Positions 18,607 through 26,748 are shown, counted from the stretch's first letter. The stretch: 64,000 nt of DNA from Ciceribacter sichuanensis (GCF_024055605.1 NZ_JAMXLX010000001.1:310001-374000); one strand, 5' to 3'. The notes: generated by a model from the sequence alone, not told the origin. Translations and numbers: made by a program.

Positions 18607-19065
18607 ATGCCGGTGATCAGGCAGGAGGATGCTCCGCTGGAGCAGGAAGACGGCAAGGGTCCGAACGGCGAACTTGGCCCCTACAGCGCGAGACTGCTCA
18701 GCGATGCCGGCGGGCTGACCCAGTTTGGCGCCTTCATCGAAACGCTTCCGCCCGGTTCCCGCTCGTCTCGCAAGCACTGGCACGAGCGCGAGGACGAATT
18801 CGTTTTCGTCCTTTCAGGAACGGTCACCCTGCACGAGGGTGACGTGATCGCCGAGATGAAAGCCGGTGACAGCGCAACCTTCAAGGCAGGCGTTGCAGCA
18901 GGTCATTGCCTGGAAAATCGCTCGGACGGCCCGGTCAGCTATCTCGTCGTCGGCACGCGCTCGCCCGACGAGGTGGTGCATTATTCGGATGAGAACCTGA
19001 AATTGACGAAGATCGGCTTCGTCAAGCATTGGACCGACCGGGAAGGCAATCCCATCGTCCGGTAG
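18607..19065 (+). CDS. Cupin domain-containing protein
   Basis: 152 residues with a single cupin barrel. Motif 1 is KHWHEREDEFVFVLSG (HxH...E pattern) and motif 2 is GVAAGHCLENRSDG. Both histidine pairs are arranged for one metal ion. It is cotranscribed with the MerR regulator and probably controlled by it. The reaction, if any, is unknown; single cupins of this form are often annotated as transcription-linked sensors. GAGGAG ahead of the ATG at 18607 supports this start. Confidence 0.85.
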   Translation: MPVIRQEDAPLEQEDGKGPNGELGPYSARLLSDAGGLTQFGAFIETLPPGSRSSRKHWHEREDEFVFVLSGTVTLHEGDVIAEMKAGDSATFKAGVAAGHCLENRSDGPVSYLVVGTRSPDEVVHYSDENLKLTKIGFVKHWTDREGNPIVR

Positions 19066-19073
19066 TCTTCGTA

Positions 19074-19997
19074 TCAGGTCGATACCGACCGGAAAAAGCT
19101 GATCGAGCGGGATATGGCTTTTGGCAGGGCGGTGGTGTGATCGCCCTCGATCCGGCTGGCCTCGATCGGAAGCCCGGCGGCCTTCGCCCGCTTTTCCATC
19201 AATCTGGCGCCCTGGTTGAGATGCGGCTCCTTGGTGCCGTGCATCAGATAGGTAGGGCATTTGAGGCTTTGTGCATAACAAAGAGCGGTGCGAACCTCGA
19301 ACTCGCGGACATCGCTGTCGTCGAAGCGGATATCCTCCGGATAGCGCCGGAAAAAGCGGAAGGCATTGGGATTGCCGGAAATCGGGACGGCGGCGCGGAA
19401 CCGGTTCGACGCCATGGCCGACAGCATGGTGAGCGTACCGCCGATGCTGTGGCCGGCGATGAACAGGCGGTTGCCATCGACGCCCGGCATGCCGGCGAGA
19501 TGATCGGCTGCGGCCAGGACGTCGCTCACCTCGTTGTAGAAGCCGGAAAAGGAGCCCGCCTGGCCGTTTTCGCCCCGCACCGTCGGCATCATGACCATGT
19601 AGCCGGAGTCGATATAGGGCTTCATCAGCGTCCAGTGGCCGGTCCCCATGGCATTGCCGCCATGCAGGAACAGGACGCCGGGGCGCAGCTTGTGCGACGG
19701 CTGGTGTTTCGAAACCCATGCCGCAAGATGCAGGTTGCCGTTGTGACCGGAGGTATAGAAGATGCGCTCCGCATTGGCGGGAGGATCGAGCGGCTCGTAT
19801 TTGTCCGGTGCCGGCCCCTTGGTCAAAAGATGGGTGCGGAAGGCCTGGCGATCGTGCGCATAGTCCCTGCCGATCAGCGGCGGGTTCACGGGTGTATCGA
19901 GCGCGCTGGCGATGTCGGGCAGCATCAGCGTGCCGAGAAGTCCACCGAGAACGGCTCGGCGCGAGATTGTTTTTTCGAAATTCCGATCAGACGTCAT
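19074..19997 (-). CDS. Tat-exported alpha/beta hydrolase
   Basis: 307 residues. The N-terminus KTISRRAVLGGLLG is a twin-arginine signal, so the enzyme is probably exported folded. The hydrolase core shows LFLHGGNAMGTG (oxyanion region), the nucleophile elbow AGHSIGG (Ser184) and a C-terminal EGDHTTA histidine. It resembles dienelactone hydrolase or S9-type esterases; the substrate is unknown. The start at 19997 (MTSDRNFEK) is chosen to give a normal Tat leader; the frame runs on upstream. Confidence 0.83.
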   Translation of the reverse strand: MTSDRNFEKTISRRAVLGGLLGTLMLPDIASALDTPVNPPLIGRDYAHDRQAFRTHLLTKGPAPDKYEPLDPPANAERIFYTSGHNGNLHLAAWVSKHQPSHKLRPGVLFLHGGNAMGTGHWTLMKPYIDSGYMVMMPTVRGENGQAGSFSGFYNEVSDVLAAADHLAGMPGVDGNRLFIAGHSIGGTLTMLSAMASNRFRAAVPISGNPNAFRFFRRYPEDIRFDDSDVREFEVRTALCYAQSLKCPTYLMHGTKEPHLNQGARLMEKRAKAAGLPIEASRIEGDHTTALPKAISRSISFFRSVST

Positions 19998-20116
19998 GAC
20001 AGCGATCCACAAGATCCAAGCCCCGCTATTTTTGCGCGCTTTTCGGCAAAGGCAAGGCACGATGACGTTACGATTCTGCAGAAAACGCCTGCTTCGGCAC
20101 GCTCATGTTTCGGCCG

Positions 20117-20265
20117 TTGACAATCGATTGAAATGGGTGCATTGCATGCAGCCATGATCGACGCACGCGCACTCATCTCCTGCACGTATTTTTGGGCCTA
20201 CCGGTAACCGGCGGCCCGACAGATCATCTTGTCAACAGGCCGCCGTCAGGCGGCCTTGTTGTTTT
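20117..20265 (+). ncRNA. Possible small RNA or leader ending at an orphan terminator
   Basis: AGGCCGCC-GTCA-GGCGGCCT followed by TGTTGTTTT (20237-20265) is a good Rho-independent terminator on the plus strand, yet no gene precedes it in that direction; the gene to the left is divergent. TTGACA at 20117-20122 could be a -35 element, giving a transcript of about 100 bases. A 5' attenuator of the acetyltransferase gene is the other reading. Confidence 0.35.
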
Positions 20266-20309
20266 CAGCAGCTTCCCCTGATGGCGGTAACCGAAAAAGG
20301 GAAGCGAAC

Positions 20310-20798
20310 ATGACTGAAGATACCGATATCACCCTCCCACGGCCCCCGGTCGTCATCATCCGCGCGGCGAAACGTCAGGACCTGCCGGCGCTCAACGAGA
20401 TGATTGCCTCGCTCGCCGCCCATCATGGCGACGCCTCTGCCATGACGCCGGAAAAGCTGGAGCGCGACCTCTTCGGTCCCATGCCATGGATCTCCGCCCT
20501 TGTCGCCGATAGTGGCGAAGGCCTGATCGGCTACGCCATTCTCGTGCCGCTCTACAAGGCGCAGGAAGCCAAGCGCGGCATGGACCTGCATCACCTCTAT
20601 GTCCGTGACGGCCAGCGCGGCAACGGCATCGGCCAGCATCTCGTCGCACGTGCGAAAGAGATGGCGCGCCAGTCCGGTTGCGACTACCTTTCCGTCAGCG
20701 CCGCCACCGGTAACTTCGCAGCCCATCGTTTCTACGAGCACATGGATTTCGTGCCGCGTCCGGTAACGGGCATGCGCTACATGCAGGCCCTGTCCTGA
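20310..20798 (+). CDS. GNAT family N-acetyltransferase
   Basis: 162 residues with the GNAT fold: IRAAKRQDLPALNEMIASLA at the start, the acetyl-CoA loop region GMDLHHLYVRDGQRGNGIGQHLVARAKE (about 95-122; Q/RxxGxG/A form RGNGIG), and the NFAAHRFYEHMDF terminal motif. Its acceptor is unknown. AAAAGG precedes the ATG by about eight bases. The leader contains an orphan terminator-like hairpin. Confidence 0.87.
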   Translation: MTEDTDITLPRPPVVIIRAAKRQDLPALNEMIASLAAHHGDASAMTPEKLERDLFGPMPWISALVADSGEGLIGYAILVPLYKAQEAKRGMDLHHLYVRDGQRGNGIGQHLVARAKEMARQSGCDYLSVSAATGNFAAHRFYEHMDFVPRPVTGMRYMQALS

Positions 20799-20871
20799 AT
20801 ATAAAAGCCCTGATTGTCGAGGCCCTGAGTCTCGACCGCATAAAAAACGCTGTTCGCCGAAGGAATATCGC

Positions 20872-21438
20872 ATGCCCCGCATTATCGTCGCCCTGCAGGA
20901 TGATTTCGCCGATTGGGAACCCGCACTCCTGATGGCCGCCGCGCGCTACTATCTGGATTGTGAGGTTCTCACAGCCTCGCCGGATGGCAAGCCGGTAACC
21001 TCGATGGGCGGTCTCAAGGTGACGCCCGACATCAGCTTTGCCGAAATCGATCCGGCCAGCTCCGATGCGCTGGTCATTCCCGGCGGCTATGCCTGGGAAA
21101 AGGGCAAGGCTTTCGATTTTTCCGAACTTGCGAACGGCTTCCATGCGAAGGGCAAGGTCGTCGGCGGCATCTGCGCGGCCGCAAGCGCGCTTGCGGCGAC
21201 CGGCGTTCTGGATGGTGTCGCCCATACCGGCAATTCGCTTGCCTCGCACCGCAAATATCCCGGCTATCACGGCGCCGGGCGATATGTCGACCGGCCGCAG
21301 GCTGTCTCCGATGGCGGCATCGTGACCGCGCCCGGCAATTCGCCGGTGACGTTTACCCAGGAAGTGCTGAAGGCGCTGGGCCTCTGGGTGCCGGCCGCCG
21401 AGAGCGAAATCGCGGCATTCTCCGCCGAGCATCGCTGA
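20872..21438 (+). CDS. DJ-1/PfpI family protein
   Basis: 188 residues with the glutamine-amidotransferase-like fold. The nucleophile elbow is GGICAAASALA with Cys101, an acidic residue sits at the family position (DWEPALL, Glu16), and VIPGGYAWEKGK precedes it. Members act as proteases, glyoxalases/deglycases or chaperones; which applies here cannot be told. It follows the acetyltransferase on the same strand with a 73-base gap. Confidence 0.87.
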   Translation: MPRIIVALQDDFADWEPALLMAAARYYLDCEVLTASPDGKPVTSMGGLKVTPDISFAEIDPASSDALVIPGGYAWEKGKAFDFSELANGFHAKGKVVGGICAAASALAATGVLDGVAHTGNSLASHRKYPGYHGAGRYVDRPQAVSDGGIVTAPGNSPVTFTQEVLKALGLWVPAAESEIAAFSAEHR

Positions 21439-21449
21439 TATGAAACGGC

Positions 21450-21731
21450 CTAAAACGCCTCCAGCGCACGGCGGATGTCGCGGCTGTTCAGGCTGAAGGC
21501 ATCGCCCGCGGGTCTTCCGCGTCTGAGCTTGCGATCGGCGGCGAGAAGGAAGGCCGGGTGGTGCTGGCCGAACCAGTCCATACAGTCCTGAGGTGTCGGG
21601 GACGTCTGTCCGGTCAGGCTGCGAAACGCCAGACGGTGGACGAAGCCGCGGCAGGCGGAAGCTTCATGCAGGAAGACCAGCGCATCGATATCGATGCGCC
21701 AGTCGAATTCGGGGCAGGGTGTGCCTGCCAT
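21450..21731 (-). CDS. Hypothetical protein at the end of the cobalt operon
   Basis: 93 residues, starting seven bases after the cbtA stop, so very likely cotranscribed under the cobalamin riboswitch. No membrane span or known domain is seen. It has three cysteines (two close to the N-terminal half, one in PQDCMDWFG) and a basic stretch RKLRRGRP. The position suggests a role in cobalt use or delivery, but that is inference only. Confidence 0.65.
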   Translation of the reverse strand: MAGTPCPEFDWRIDIDALVFLHEASACRGFVHRLAFRSLTGQTSPTPQDCMDWFGQHHPAFLLAADRKLRRGRPAGDAFSLNSRDIRRALEAF

Positions 21732-21737
21732 ATCGGA

Positions 21738-22487
21738 TCAGGCTTCGAAGCGGCGGCGGAAATAGCCGCTCAATGCGCCGAGCAGCGCCCAGAAGAAAAG
21801 GCTGGTCATCGTTGCGACCACCACGAAGCGATGGGACATCGCTTCCGGCGCGAGCGCATGCTCGCCTTCCGGCGGCACGGGTGCGCCAATGATATGCGGC
21901 AGGGCGATCAGCACGATTGCGAGAGCCGCAGCCCAGGGCTTGCGCTGGAAGAACAGCAGGCCGAGGCCGGCGGCCGTCGCTGCCGCGGTGCCGATCCACC
22001 AGACCTGACGCTCGAAGAGCGGGGCGGCCGGTGTGCCCGGAAGTTCCGGATGCAGGCCGAAGCCGGGCGCCAGCATGAATACGACGAAACCGCAAAGGCC
22101 CCATATGAGGCCGTGCCGCCAGTCGCTCTCCTTGCCGGAAATCTGCATCAGGCCGTTGATCACCAGCGCAAAGCCGATGGCCGTCAGCACATTGGCAGCG
22201 AAGGTGTAGGCGTTGCGCTCGAAGCCGTCTGCGGGCGCCCAGGCCTCCGGGTCGTGATGATGGTCATCTGCCTCGGTGGTCGTTGCGGCGGCGGTGCTGG
22301 CGTGGTCGTGGCCTTCCGTGGCCGCGCCGGCGTCATGGCTGTGGCCTTCGTCGGCGCCACCGGTCTCGAAGACCTCTGCGGCGAGGATAAGCGGCGTCGT
22401 GCCGAGAAACTGCGCGAGCGTCACAGCCGTCCCGGCGATCAGCCCGACCAGCACCGAAGTGAAGACGAGCGAACGTAAAACTGACAT
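21738..22487 (-). CDS. cbtA: Cobalt transporter subunit CbtA
   Basis: 249 residues, five to six membrane spans, and a long histidine-rich hydrophilic loop after the first span (EGHSHD, EGHDH, DDHHHD between about 47 and 82), suited to binding Co2+. LAPGFGLHPELPGTPAA is a CbtA hallmark. CbtA with CbtB is a predicted cobalt importer found beside cobalamin riboswitches in alphaproteobacteria. It lies downstream of cbtB, but a 104-bp repeat separates the two genes. Confidence 0.9.
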   Translation of the reverse strand: MSVLRSLVFTSVLVGLIAGTAVTLAQFLGTTPLILAAEVFETGGADEGHSHDAGAATEGHDHASTAAATTTEADDHHHDPEAWAPADGFERNAYTFAANVLTAIGFALVINGLMQISGKESDWRHGLIWGLCGFVVFMLAPGFGLHPELPGTPAAPLFERQVWWIGTAAATAAGLGLLFFQRKPWAAALAIVLIALPHIIGAPVPPEGEHALAPEAMSHRFVVVATMTSLFFWALLGALSGYFRRRFEA

Positions 22488-22499
22488 GGAATTCCCCTC

Positions 22500-22603
22500 A
22501 AGGCATGTCGCGCAAAAGCGCGTCGCGGCTTTGCGGCAGCGACATGCGAAAAAACTAAGACTGAAAGCGCGCTGAGCGAACCTGAAGGTGCGCGACGTGC
22601 CTT
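22500..22603. repeat. RIME-like 104-bp element inside the cbtB-cbtA operon
   Basis: Starts AAGGCA and ends TGCCTT (terminal inverted repeats). The first palindrome is CATGTCGCGCAAAAG...GCAGCGACATG; a second pairs AAGCGCGC with GTGCGCG. Same length and layout as 42745-42848. Its end overlaps two bases of the cbtB stop codon. Confidence 0.85.
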
Positions 22604-22778
22604 AGTGGCAGGGGAACGCGTTGGCGTGGCGCGCATCGTGCGCGGCATTGTGCGCTGCTTCCATCGGCGAGAAACCGGTAAAGCCAACGATGAGCAGGCC
22701 GAAGAAGACGCTGAGAAGTGCCGGCGCGAAGCGGCTGACGCTGGACGAAGCGGATGAAGTGATGGTGGTCGCGGACAT
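22602..22778 (-). CDS. cbtB: Cobalt transporter subunit CbtB
   Basis: 58 residues with one membrane span (APALLSVFFGLLIVGFTGFS) and a short histidine-ended tail (EAAHNAAHDARHANAFPCH), exactly the CbtB plan. It is the first gene after the cobalamin riboswitch on the minus strand. The frame is open upstream through the riboswitch, but the ATG at 22778 after GGAGGGAA is the true start. It works with CbtA in cobalt uptake. Confidence 0.9.
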   Translation of the reverse strand: MSATTITSSASSSVSRFAPALLSVFFGLLIVGFTGFSPMEAAHNAAHDARHANAFPCH

Positions 22779-22910
22779 GTTTCCCTCCGAACGATGACGA
22801 TGATGCCCGACGATCGAAGGGTGGAAAACGGGGCGAAGGTCGGTGGGGACAAGAAAATCCGGCGACCACGTCCTGTTTCCCGGACACCCCGTCCGGCAGG
22901 CGACAACAGG

Positions 22911-23097
22911 CGATGGCAGGTCTCCTGGCTTGCGGGTCATGACCCCTGAACTGCCTTCCCGGATCGCTCCAGTGGCGTTGTCGTTCAGGCGTTCGCCGCT
23001 CACAGTTGCGGGGGCAGCCACGAATCGAGCCCCGTCAGGGTCGTCCCTATCGTGTTCCCTATTAATCCCCGAAGCGCCGCTTCTGGGGAACCATCGG
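22911..23097 (-). promoter_or_regulatory. Cobalamin riboswitch
   Basis: Read on the minus strand it shows GGTTCCCC...GGGGATTAATAGGGAAC, then the conserved core GTGGCTGCCCCCGCAACTG, GAGCGGCGAACGCC, GCCACTGG and GGGAAGGC, and the closing AAGCCAGGAGACCTGCC. These are the fixed blocks of the B12 riboswitch in the right order. It should shut off cbtBA when adenosylcobalamin is plentiful. Confidence 0.95.
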
Positions 23098-23182
23098 GAG
23101 CCACTATCGGAGGCTGCACAGGCCGTGTCAATCGCCAGTCATGCAACAGGTGCGAAATTCCAGGGGGTGAGGCGGTTCTACG

Positions 23183-23407
23183 TCAGTGCCGGACCGGAGG
23201 ATTTTCCGACCATTTCTGCAGTGTCGTCTTGATCAGGATGAGCGCGGCCTGCTGCGCGTGATCTCGTTCGCGCGGATCGACGATGCCGGAAAGCCGCTTT
23301 TCGAAAGCGGTAACGGTCTCGTTCACCCAGCGATGCAGGGCAGGGTCGGGATAGCTGTCGAGCAACGAGCGCAATGCGCTTTCCATCCGACGTCGTTCGA
23401 TGCTCAT
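23183..23407 (-). CDS. Small hypothetical protein
   Basis: 74 residues from ATG 23407 (80 if the in-frame TTG at 23425 is used). Highly charged, mostly helical (RRRMESALRSLLDSYPDPALHRWVNETVTAFEKRL), no membrane span or known domain. It stands alone between the riboswitch and the cytochrome genes. Codon use looks normal for the region, so it is probably real. Confidence 0.55.
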   Translation of the reverse strand: MSIERRRMESALRSLLDSYPDPALHRWVNETVTAFEKRLSGIVDPRERDHAQQAALILIKTTLQKWSENPPVRH

Positions 23408-23544
23408 GCCGTTTTCGTTCTCCAAGTGACCGCGGACACTCTGTCGGGTGAGGCTTGCGCGGTGCTGTATTTTAGAATTGTCGCAGCGACGCTTCGGTTC
23501 GGGCGAGCTGATCCGGCGTCGCTTCCCGATCAGCCGGCAGGAGT

Positions 23545-23568
23545 GGGGCGCTTCTGACGAAGCGCCCC
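23545..23568. terminator. Hairpin after the cytochrome c gene
   Basis: GGGGCGCTTC pairs perfectly with GAAGCGCCCC around TGAC, 16 bases past the stop codon. No T-run follows, so Rho-independent ending is uncertain. Confidence 0.55.
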
Positions 23569-23583
23569 GCCTTCGGATCGAGT

Positions 23584-24501
23584 TTACTTCACCGCCGGTA
23601 TAGCTTTCAGATAGGCGGCGATCGCCTCGCGGTCATCGGCGGTGATCGCCGCCATGTTCTTCTGCACCTCGACCATGGAGCCGCCAACGCTGTCGAAGTC
23701 GGGCGTGAAGCCGGTTTCGAGATAGCCGACGATATCACCCTCTGACCATGAGCCAATGCTTTCCGAGCCGGGCGTGATGTTGGGGATCTTGCCTTCGCCT
23801 TCCGGGTTCGGGCCGCCGGCCAGCCATTTGCCGGCCTCGAAGCCGCCAAGCGCGTCGCGCGGCGTGTGGCACTCGCCGCAATGGCCCGGCCCTTCGACCA
23901 GATACTGGCCACGCTTCAGCTTGTCGTCCCGAGCGGTGAGCGTGACGCGCGGCGCGTCGTTGAAATAGAGGAATTTCCAGCCGCCGAGAACAAGGCGGAT
24001 GTTGAAGGGAAACGGAAGTTCATGCGCGGGCGCCACGGCGTCGCTGGCCGGCACGGTCCTGAGGAAGCCGTAGAGGTCGTTGATGTCTTTCGGCGACATC
24101 CGCGCATAGGAGCCGTAGGGGAACGACGGGTAAAGGTGTTCGCCGTTGCGACCGACGCCGCGGGTCATGGCGTCGCCGAATTCCGCAAGCGTCCAGCTGC
24201 CGATGCCGGCCGTCGGGCTGCTGGAAATATTGGGCGCGTGGAACGTGCCGAACGGGCTCTTCAGCGGCGCGCCGCCGGAAAGGATAAGCCGCGCATCGCC
24301 TTCCGCGCCGGGTGCCGCATGACAGCTTGCACAGCCACCGGCGAAAAACACGTCACGTCCGTTGACGAGATCCGGTTCGCCGAGATTCGCCCAATGCTCG
24401 GGATCCTGTCTCGTCGGTGCGGTGATGAACACGAAGGCAGCGGCTCCCGCCGCGCCAAGTGCGACCAGGGCGCCAAGTCCCTTCAGCAGTTTCGATGCCA
24501 T
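23584..24501 (-). CDS. Diheme cytochrome c
   Basis: 305 residues with an N-terminal membrane anchor or signal (LGALVALGAAGAAAFVFITA) and two class I heme sites, CASCH at 57-61 and CGECH at 208-212; methionines further along each domain (YARMSP, GSMVEV) could be axial ligands. It resembles the cytochrome subunit type seen with alcohol or gluconate dehydrogenases, but no dehydrogenase gene is next to it. It is cotranscribed behind a cytochrome c' gene. MASKLL at 24501, after GGAGGG, is the chosen start. Confidence 0.87.
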   Translation of the reverse strand: MASKLLKGLGALVALGAAGAAAFVFITAPTRQDPEHWANLGEPDLVNGRDVFFAGGCASCHAAPGAEGDARLILSGGAPLKSPFGTFHAPNISSSPTAGIGSWTLAEFGDAMTRGVGRNGEHLYPSFPYGSYARMSPKDINDLYGFLRTVPASDAVAPAHELPFPFNIRLVLGGWKFLYFNDAPRVTLTARDDKLKRGQYLVEGPGHCGECHTPRDALGGFEAGKWLAGGPNPEGEGKIPNITPGSESIGSWSEGDIVGYLETGFTPDFDSVGGSMVEVQKNMAAITADDREAIAAYLKAIPAVK

Positions 24502-24601
24502 GGCACCCTCCAGCATTTCTTGTCTTGTAAAACAACGCGGCGAAATGCCGGTGCCGTCCCTGCTTCACGCAAGGCGCGACGCCCGGCATTTCGCCTGACG
24601 C

Positions 24602-25045
24602 TTATTTCTTCAGGCGATAGGACTGGTGACAGTCGCCACAGGTGCTGCCGACGGCCTTCATGAGGGCGCCGACGCCTGCCTGATCGGCCGGCATGGCGGC
24701 GAGCTGCGCATCGGCGGCGGCGGAAAGGGCGTGTGCCTTCGCCTTGAAGTCATCCATGTTTTCCCAGATCTTCGGGCTGGCTTCGGTGTCGAGGCCGACT
24801 TCCGAGCCGGCCGGGAACTGGTCGGGGAATGCCTTGGCGACTTCCGACATCGTGGTCAGCGAAGCCTTCACGACCTCCGCATCGAAGGGCTTCTCGCCCT
24901 TGGCGATGGCGCCGATAGCGCCCATTGCACCACCGACCTTCTTCATCATCTCCTGCCGGACGACCTGCGGCTCGTTCGCAGCGATCGCGGCGCTCATCCC
25001 GAGACAGGCGATGGCGGCAGCGGTCAGGACAAGTTTTAGCTTCAT
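24602..25045 (-). CDS. Cytochrome c' (class II)
   Basis: 147 residues with a cleavable signal peptide (ending AAIAA), then a four-helix bundle. The heme motif CGDCH is at the C-terminus (136-140), followed by QSYRLKK, the class II pattern. Cytochromes c' bind NO and can protect against it, or serve as electron carriers in relatives. It comes first in an operon with the diheme cytochrome. MKLKLVL at 25045 is the start with a proper signal; the frame extends upstream. Confidence 0.9.
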   Translation of the reverse strand: MKLKLVLTAAAIACLGMSAAIAANEPQVVRQEMMKKVGGAMGAIGAIAKGEKPFDAEVVKASLTTMSEVAKAFPDQFPAGSEVGLDTEASPKIWENMDDFKAKAHALSAAADAQLAAMPADQAGVGALMKAVGSTCGDCHQSYRLKK

Positions 25046-25130
25046 CGATTTCTCCGTTTGTATCGGCCGGACGTGCCGGCGGTTCTGGGGGCGCCTGAGG
25101 GGCGTCTGGATGTTTGCAAAATTCACAAGG

Positions 25131-25150
25131 CGGAATGAAGTCACATTCCG
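25131..25150. promoter_or_regulatory. Inverted repeat CGGAATG-N6-CATTCCG before the cytochrome operon
   Basis: Perfect 7-base arms around AAGTCA, 85 bases before the cytochrome c' start. Its symmetry suggests a dimeric regulator; which one is unknown. Confidence 0.5.
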
Positions 25151-25208
25151 GTGATGCCTGAAAATGATGTCAAAGATCTGATTTTTATTCAGAAATCTCT
25201 CTCGGAAG

Positions 25209-25847
25209 CTACATGCCCGAGGTTATTCCGTGGATAAGAGTGAATACGGCAGCGGCGATCAACAGGCCGCCGGCCGCGCGCCCGATCCAGATCGTCATGG
25301 CAGGTCGCCCGGCCAGCAGGTGGCGTGCTCTGTCGCCGGCCAGCGCTACCGCGCCATAGACGCCGCCCTGCACGGCAATGGTCATCAGCCCCAGTACGAG
25401 TCCTTGCGCAAGGATCGGCCCATAAGCGGGTTTCAGGAATTGAGGATAGACCGCGATCACGAAGAGATAGGCCTTGGGATTGAGCAGGCAGGTCGTCACC
25501 GCCCGCCGAAATGTGGTGAAGAGCGTAGTTGGCCCCGCCCTATCGACGGTACCGACGGTAATTGTACTTCTTGCTAGCGAAAGGCCGATCCACATCATGT
25601 AGATTGCGCCTGCAATCACGAGGGGCAGGAAGAGACGCGGAGCGTAAGCGACAAGGATGCCGGTGCCGAGCGTACCGTAAAGCGAATGCACTGTTCCGCC
25701 CGCCATCATGCCTGCCGTCGCGGTGAAGCCGGCCTTGCGTCCTCCGGTAAGCGCGCTTGCCAGGACATAGATCATGTCCATGCCCGGCACGATGACGATG
25801 CCGAGAACCAGCAGAAAGAACAGCCAGAGCGTTTGCGTGTAGTCCAT
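25209..25847 (-). CDS. LysE/RhtB family amino acid exporter
   Basis: 212 residues, six hydrophobic spans, with the family start WLFFLLVLGIVIVPGMDMIYVLA and the GRKAGFTATAGMMAG motif after the first span; CLLNPKAYLFV matches the NPK motif of LysE proteins. It should export an amino acid or a derivative. GAGGA precedes the ATG at 25847. The divergent WYL regulator gene starts 127 bases away across a palindrome and is its likely controller. Confidence 0.88.
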   Translation of the reverse strand: MDYTQTLWLFFLLVLGIVIVPGMDMIYVLASALTGGRKAGFTATAGMMAGGTVHSLYGTLGTGILVAYAPRLFLPLVIAGAIYMMWIGLSLARSTITVGTVDRAGPTTLFTTFRRAVTTCLLNPKAYLFVIAVYPQFLKPAYGPILAQGLVLGLMTIAVQGGVYGAVALAGDRARHLLAGRPAMTIWIGRAAGGLLIAAAVFTLIHGITSGM

Positions 25848-25930
25848 GTCAGTATCCTCAGGTAAGAAAGTCCACCGGAGGTTAAAAATTTCCGGTTTCA
25901 CAGGGGTTTGTGGGCTTTCTTAAAAGTCCC

Positions 25931-25954
25931 CAACTGACATCATTGTGTCAGTTG
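25931..25954. promoter_or_regulatory. 24-base palindrome between the LysE and WYL regulator genes
   Basis: CAACTGACA pairs with TGTCAGTTG around TCATTG. It ends 20 bases before the regulator start. Position and perfect symmetry fit the operator of the WYL protein. Confidence 0.62.
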
Positions 25955-25974
25955 TCTCGCCGGGAGTTGAGGAA

Positions 25975-26676
25975 ATGAGAAAGGCTTCGCGTCTCTTCGA
26001 GATCATTCAGATCCTTCGGCTTTCCCGCCATGCGGTCACTGCGGCCGAAATCGCCGAGCGGCTGGAGGTCACTCCCCGCTCGATCTATCGCGACATCGTC
26101 GCATTGCAGGCGATGCGCGTGCCGATCGAGGGCGAGCGTGGCCTTGGCTACATTCTGCGACCCGGTTTCGACCTGCCGCCCCTGATGTTTTCCGTCGAGG
26201 AAACCGAGGCGATCGTGCTGGGACTGGCCCTTCTGGATCGAACCGGGGATCGTTCACTCAAGGCGGCGGCGCGTACCGTCAACGACAAGATTTCCGCCGC
26301 CGTGCCGGAGCCGTTGAGGCGCAGCCTGCAGACACCGGTGCTGAAGGCCTGGGGAAGCGTGGCGGCCACTCCCGCGACGCTCGATCTTGCTGCCGTTCGC
26401 GGAGCTATCCGGGACGAGCAGGCCCTCGATCTGACCTATCGGGATGCCGGAGACCGCCAGACCGAGCGTCGTGTGCGGCCGATAGCGCTGATTTATTATT
26501 CGGATACCGTGAATCTTGTCGGCTGGTGCGAACTGCGTTCGGCGATCCGCAATTTTCGCGCGGATCGTGTTATGGTCTGTTCGCTGGCGCCGACTTTCTT
26601 CCGGGGAGAGGGGGATACGTTAAGGAGACGCTGGATGGATGGGTGGGTGGATGGTGCCGGGATGAAGTATTCCTGA
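25975..26676 (+). CDS. HTH-WYL transcriptional regulator (YafY type)
   Basis: 233 residues. An N-terminal winged helix (ASRLFEIIQILRLSRHAVTAAEIAERLEVTPRSIYRD) is followed by a WYL domain (DLTYRDAGDRQTERRVRPIALIYYSDTVNLVGWCELR). WYL domains bind small ligands or nucleic acid and switch the HTH. ATG 25975 follows GAGG; GTG 25945 would lengthen it by ten residues but lies inside the palindrome. It likely regulates the divergent exporter gene. Confidence 0.9.
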   Translation: MRKASRLFEIIQILRLSRHAVTAAEIAERLEVTPRSIYRDIVALQAMRVPIEGERGLGYILRPGFDLPPLMFSVEETEAIVLGLALLDRTGDRSLKAAARTVNDKISAAVPEPLRRSLQTPVLKAWGSVAATPATLDLAAVRGAIRDEQALDLTYRDAGDRQTERRVRPIALIYYSDTVNLVGWCELRSAIRNFRADRVMVCSLAPTFFRGEGDTLRRRWMDGWVDGAGMKYS

Positions 26677-26748
26677 GTGTGATTTTCCGGTTTTTGTGTT
26701 TTCTTAACAGCGAATTCCTAAGGTGATGCATCCGAAGGAGAGTTTGAC

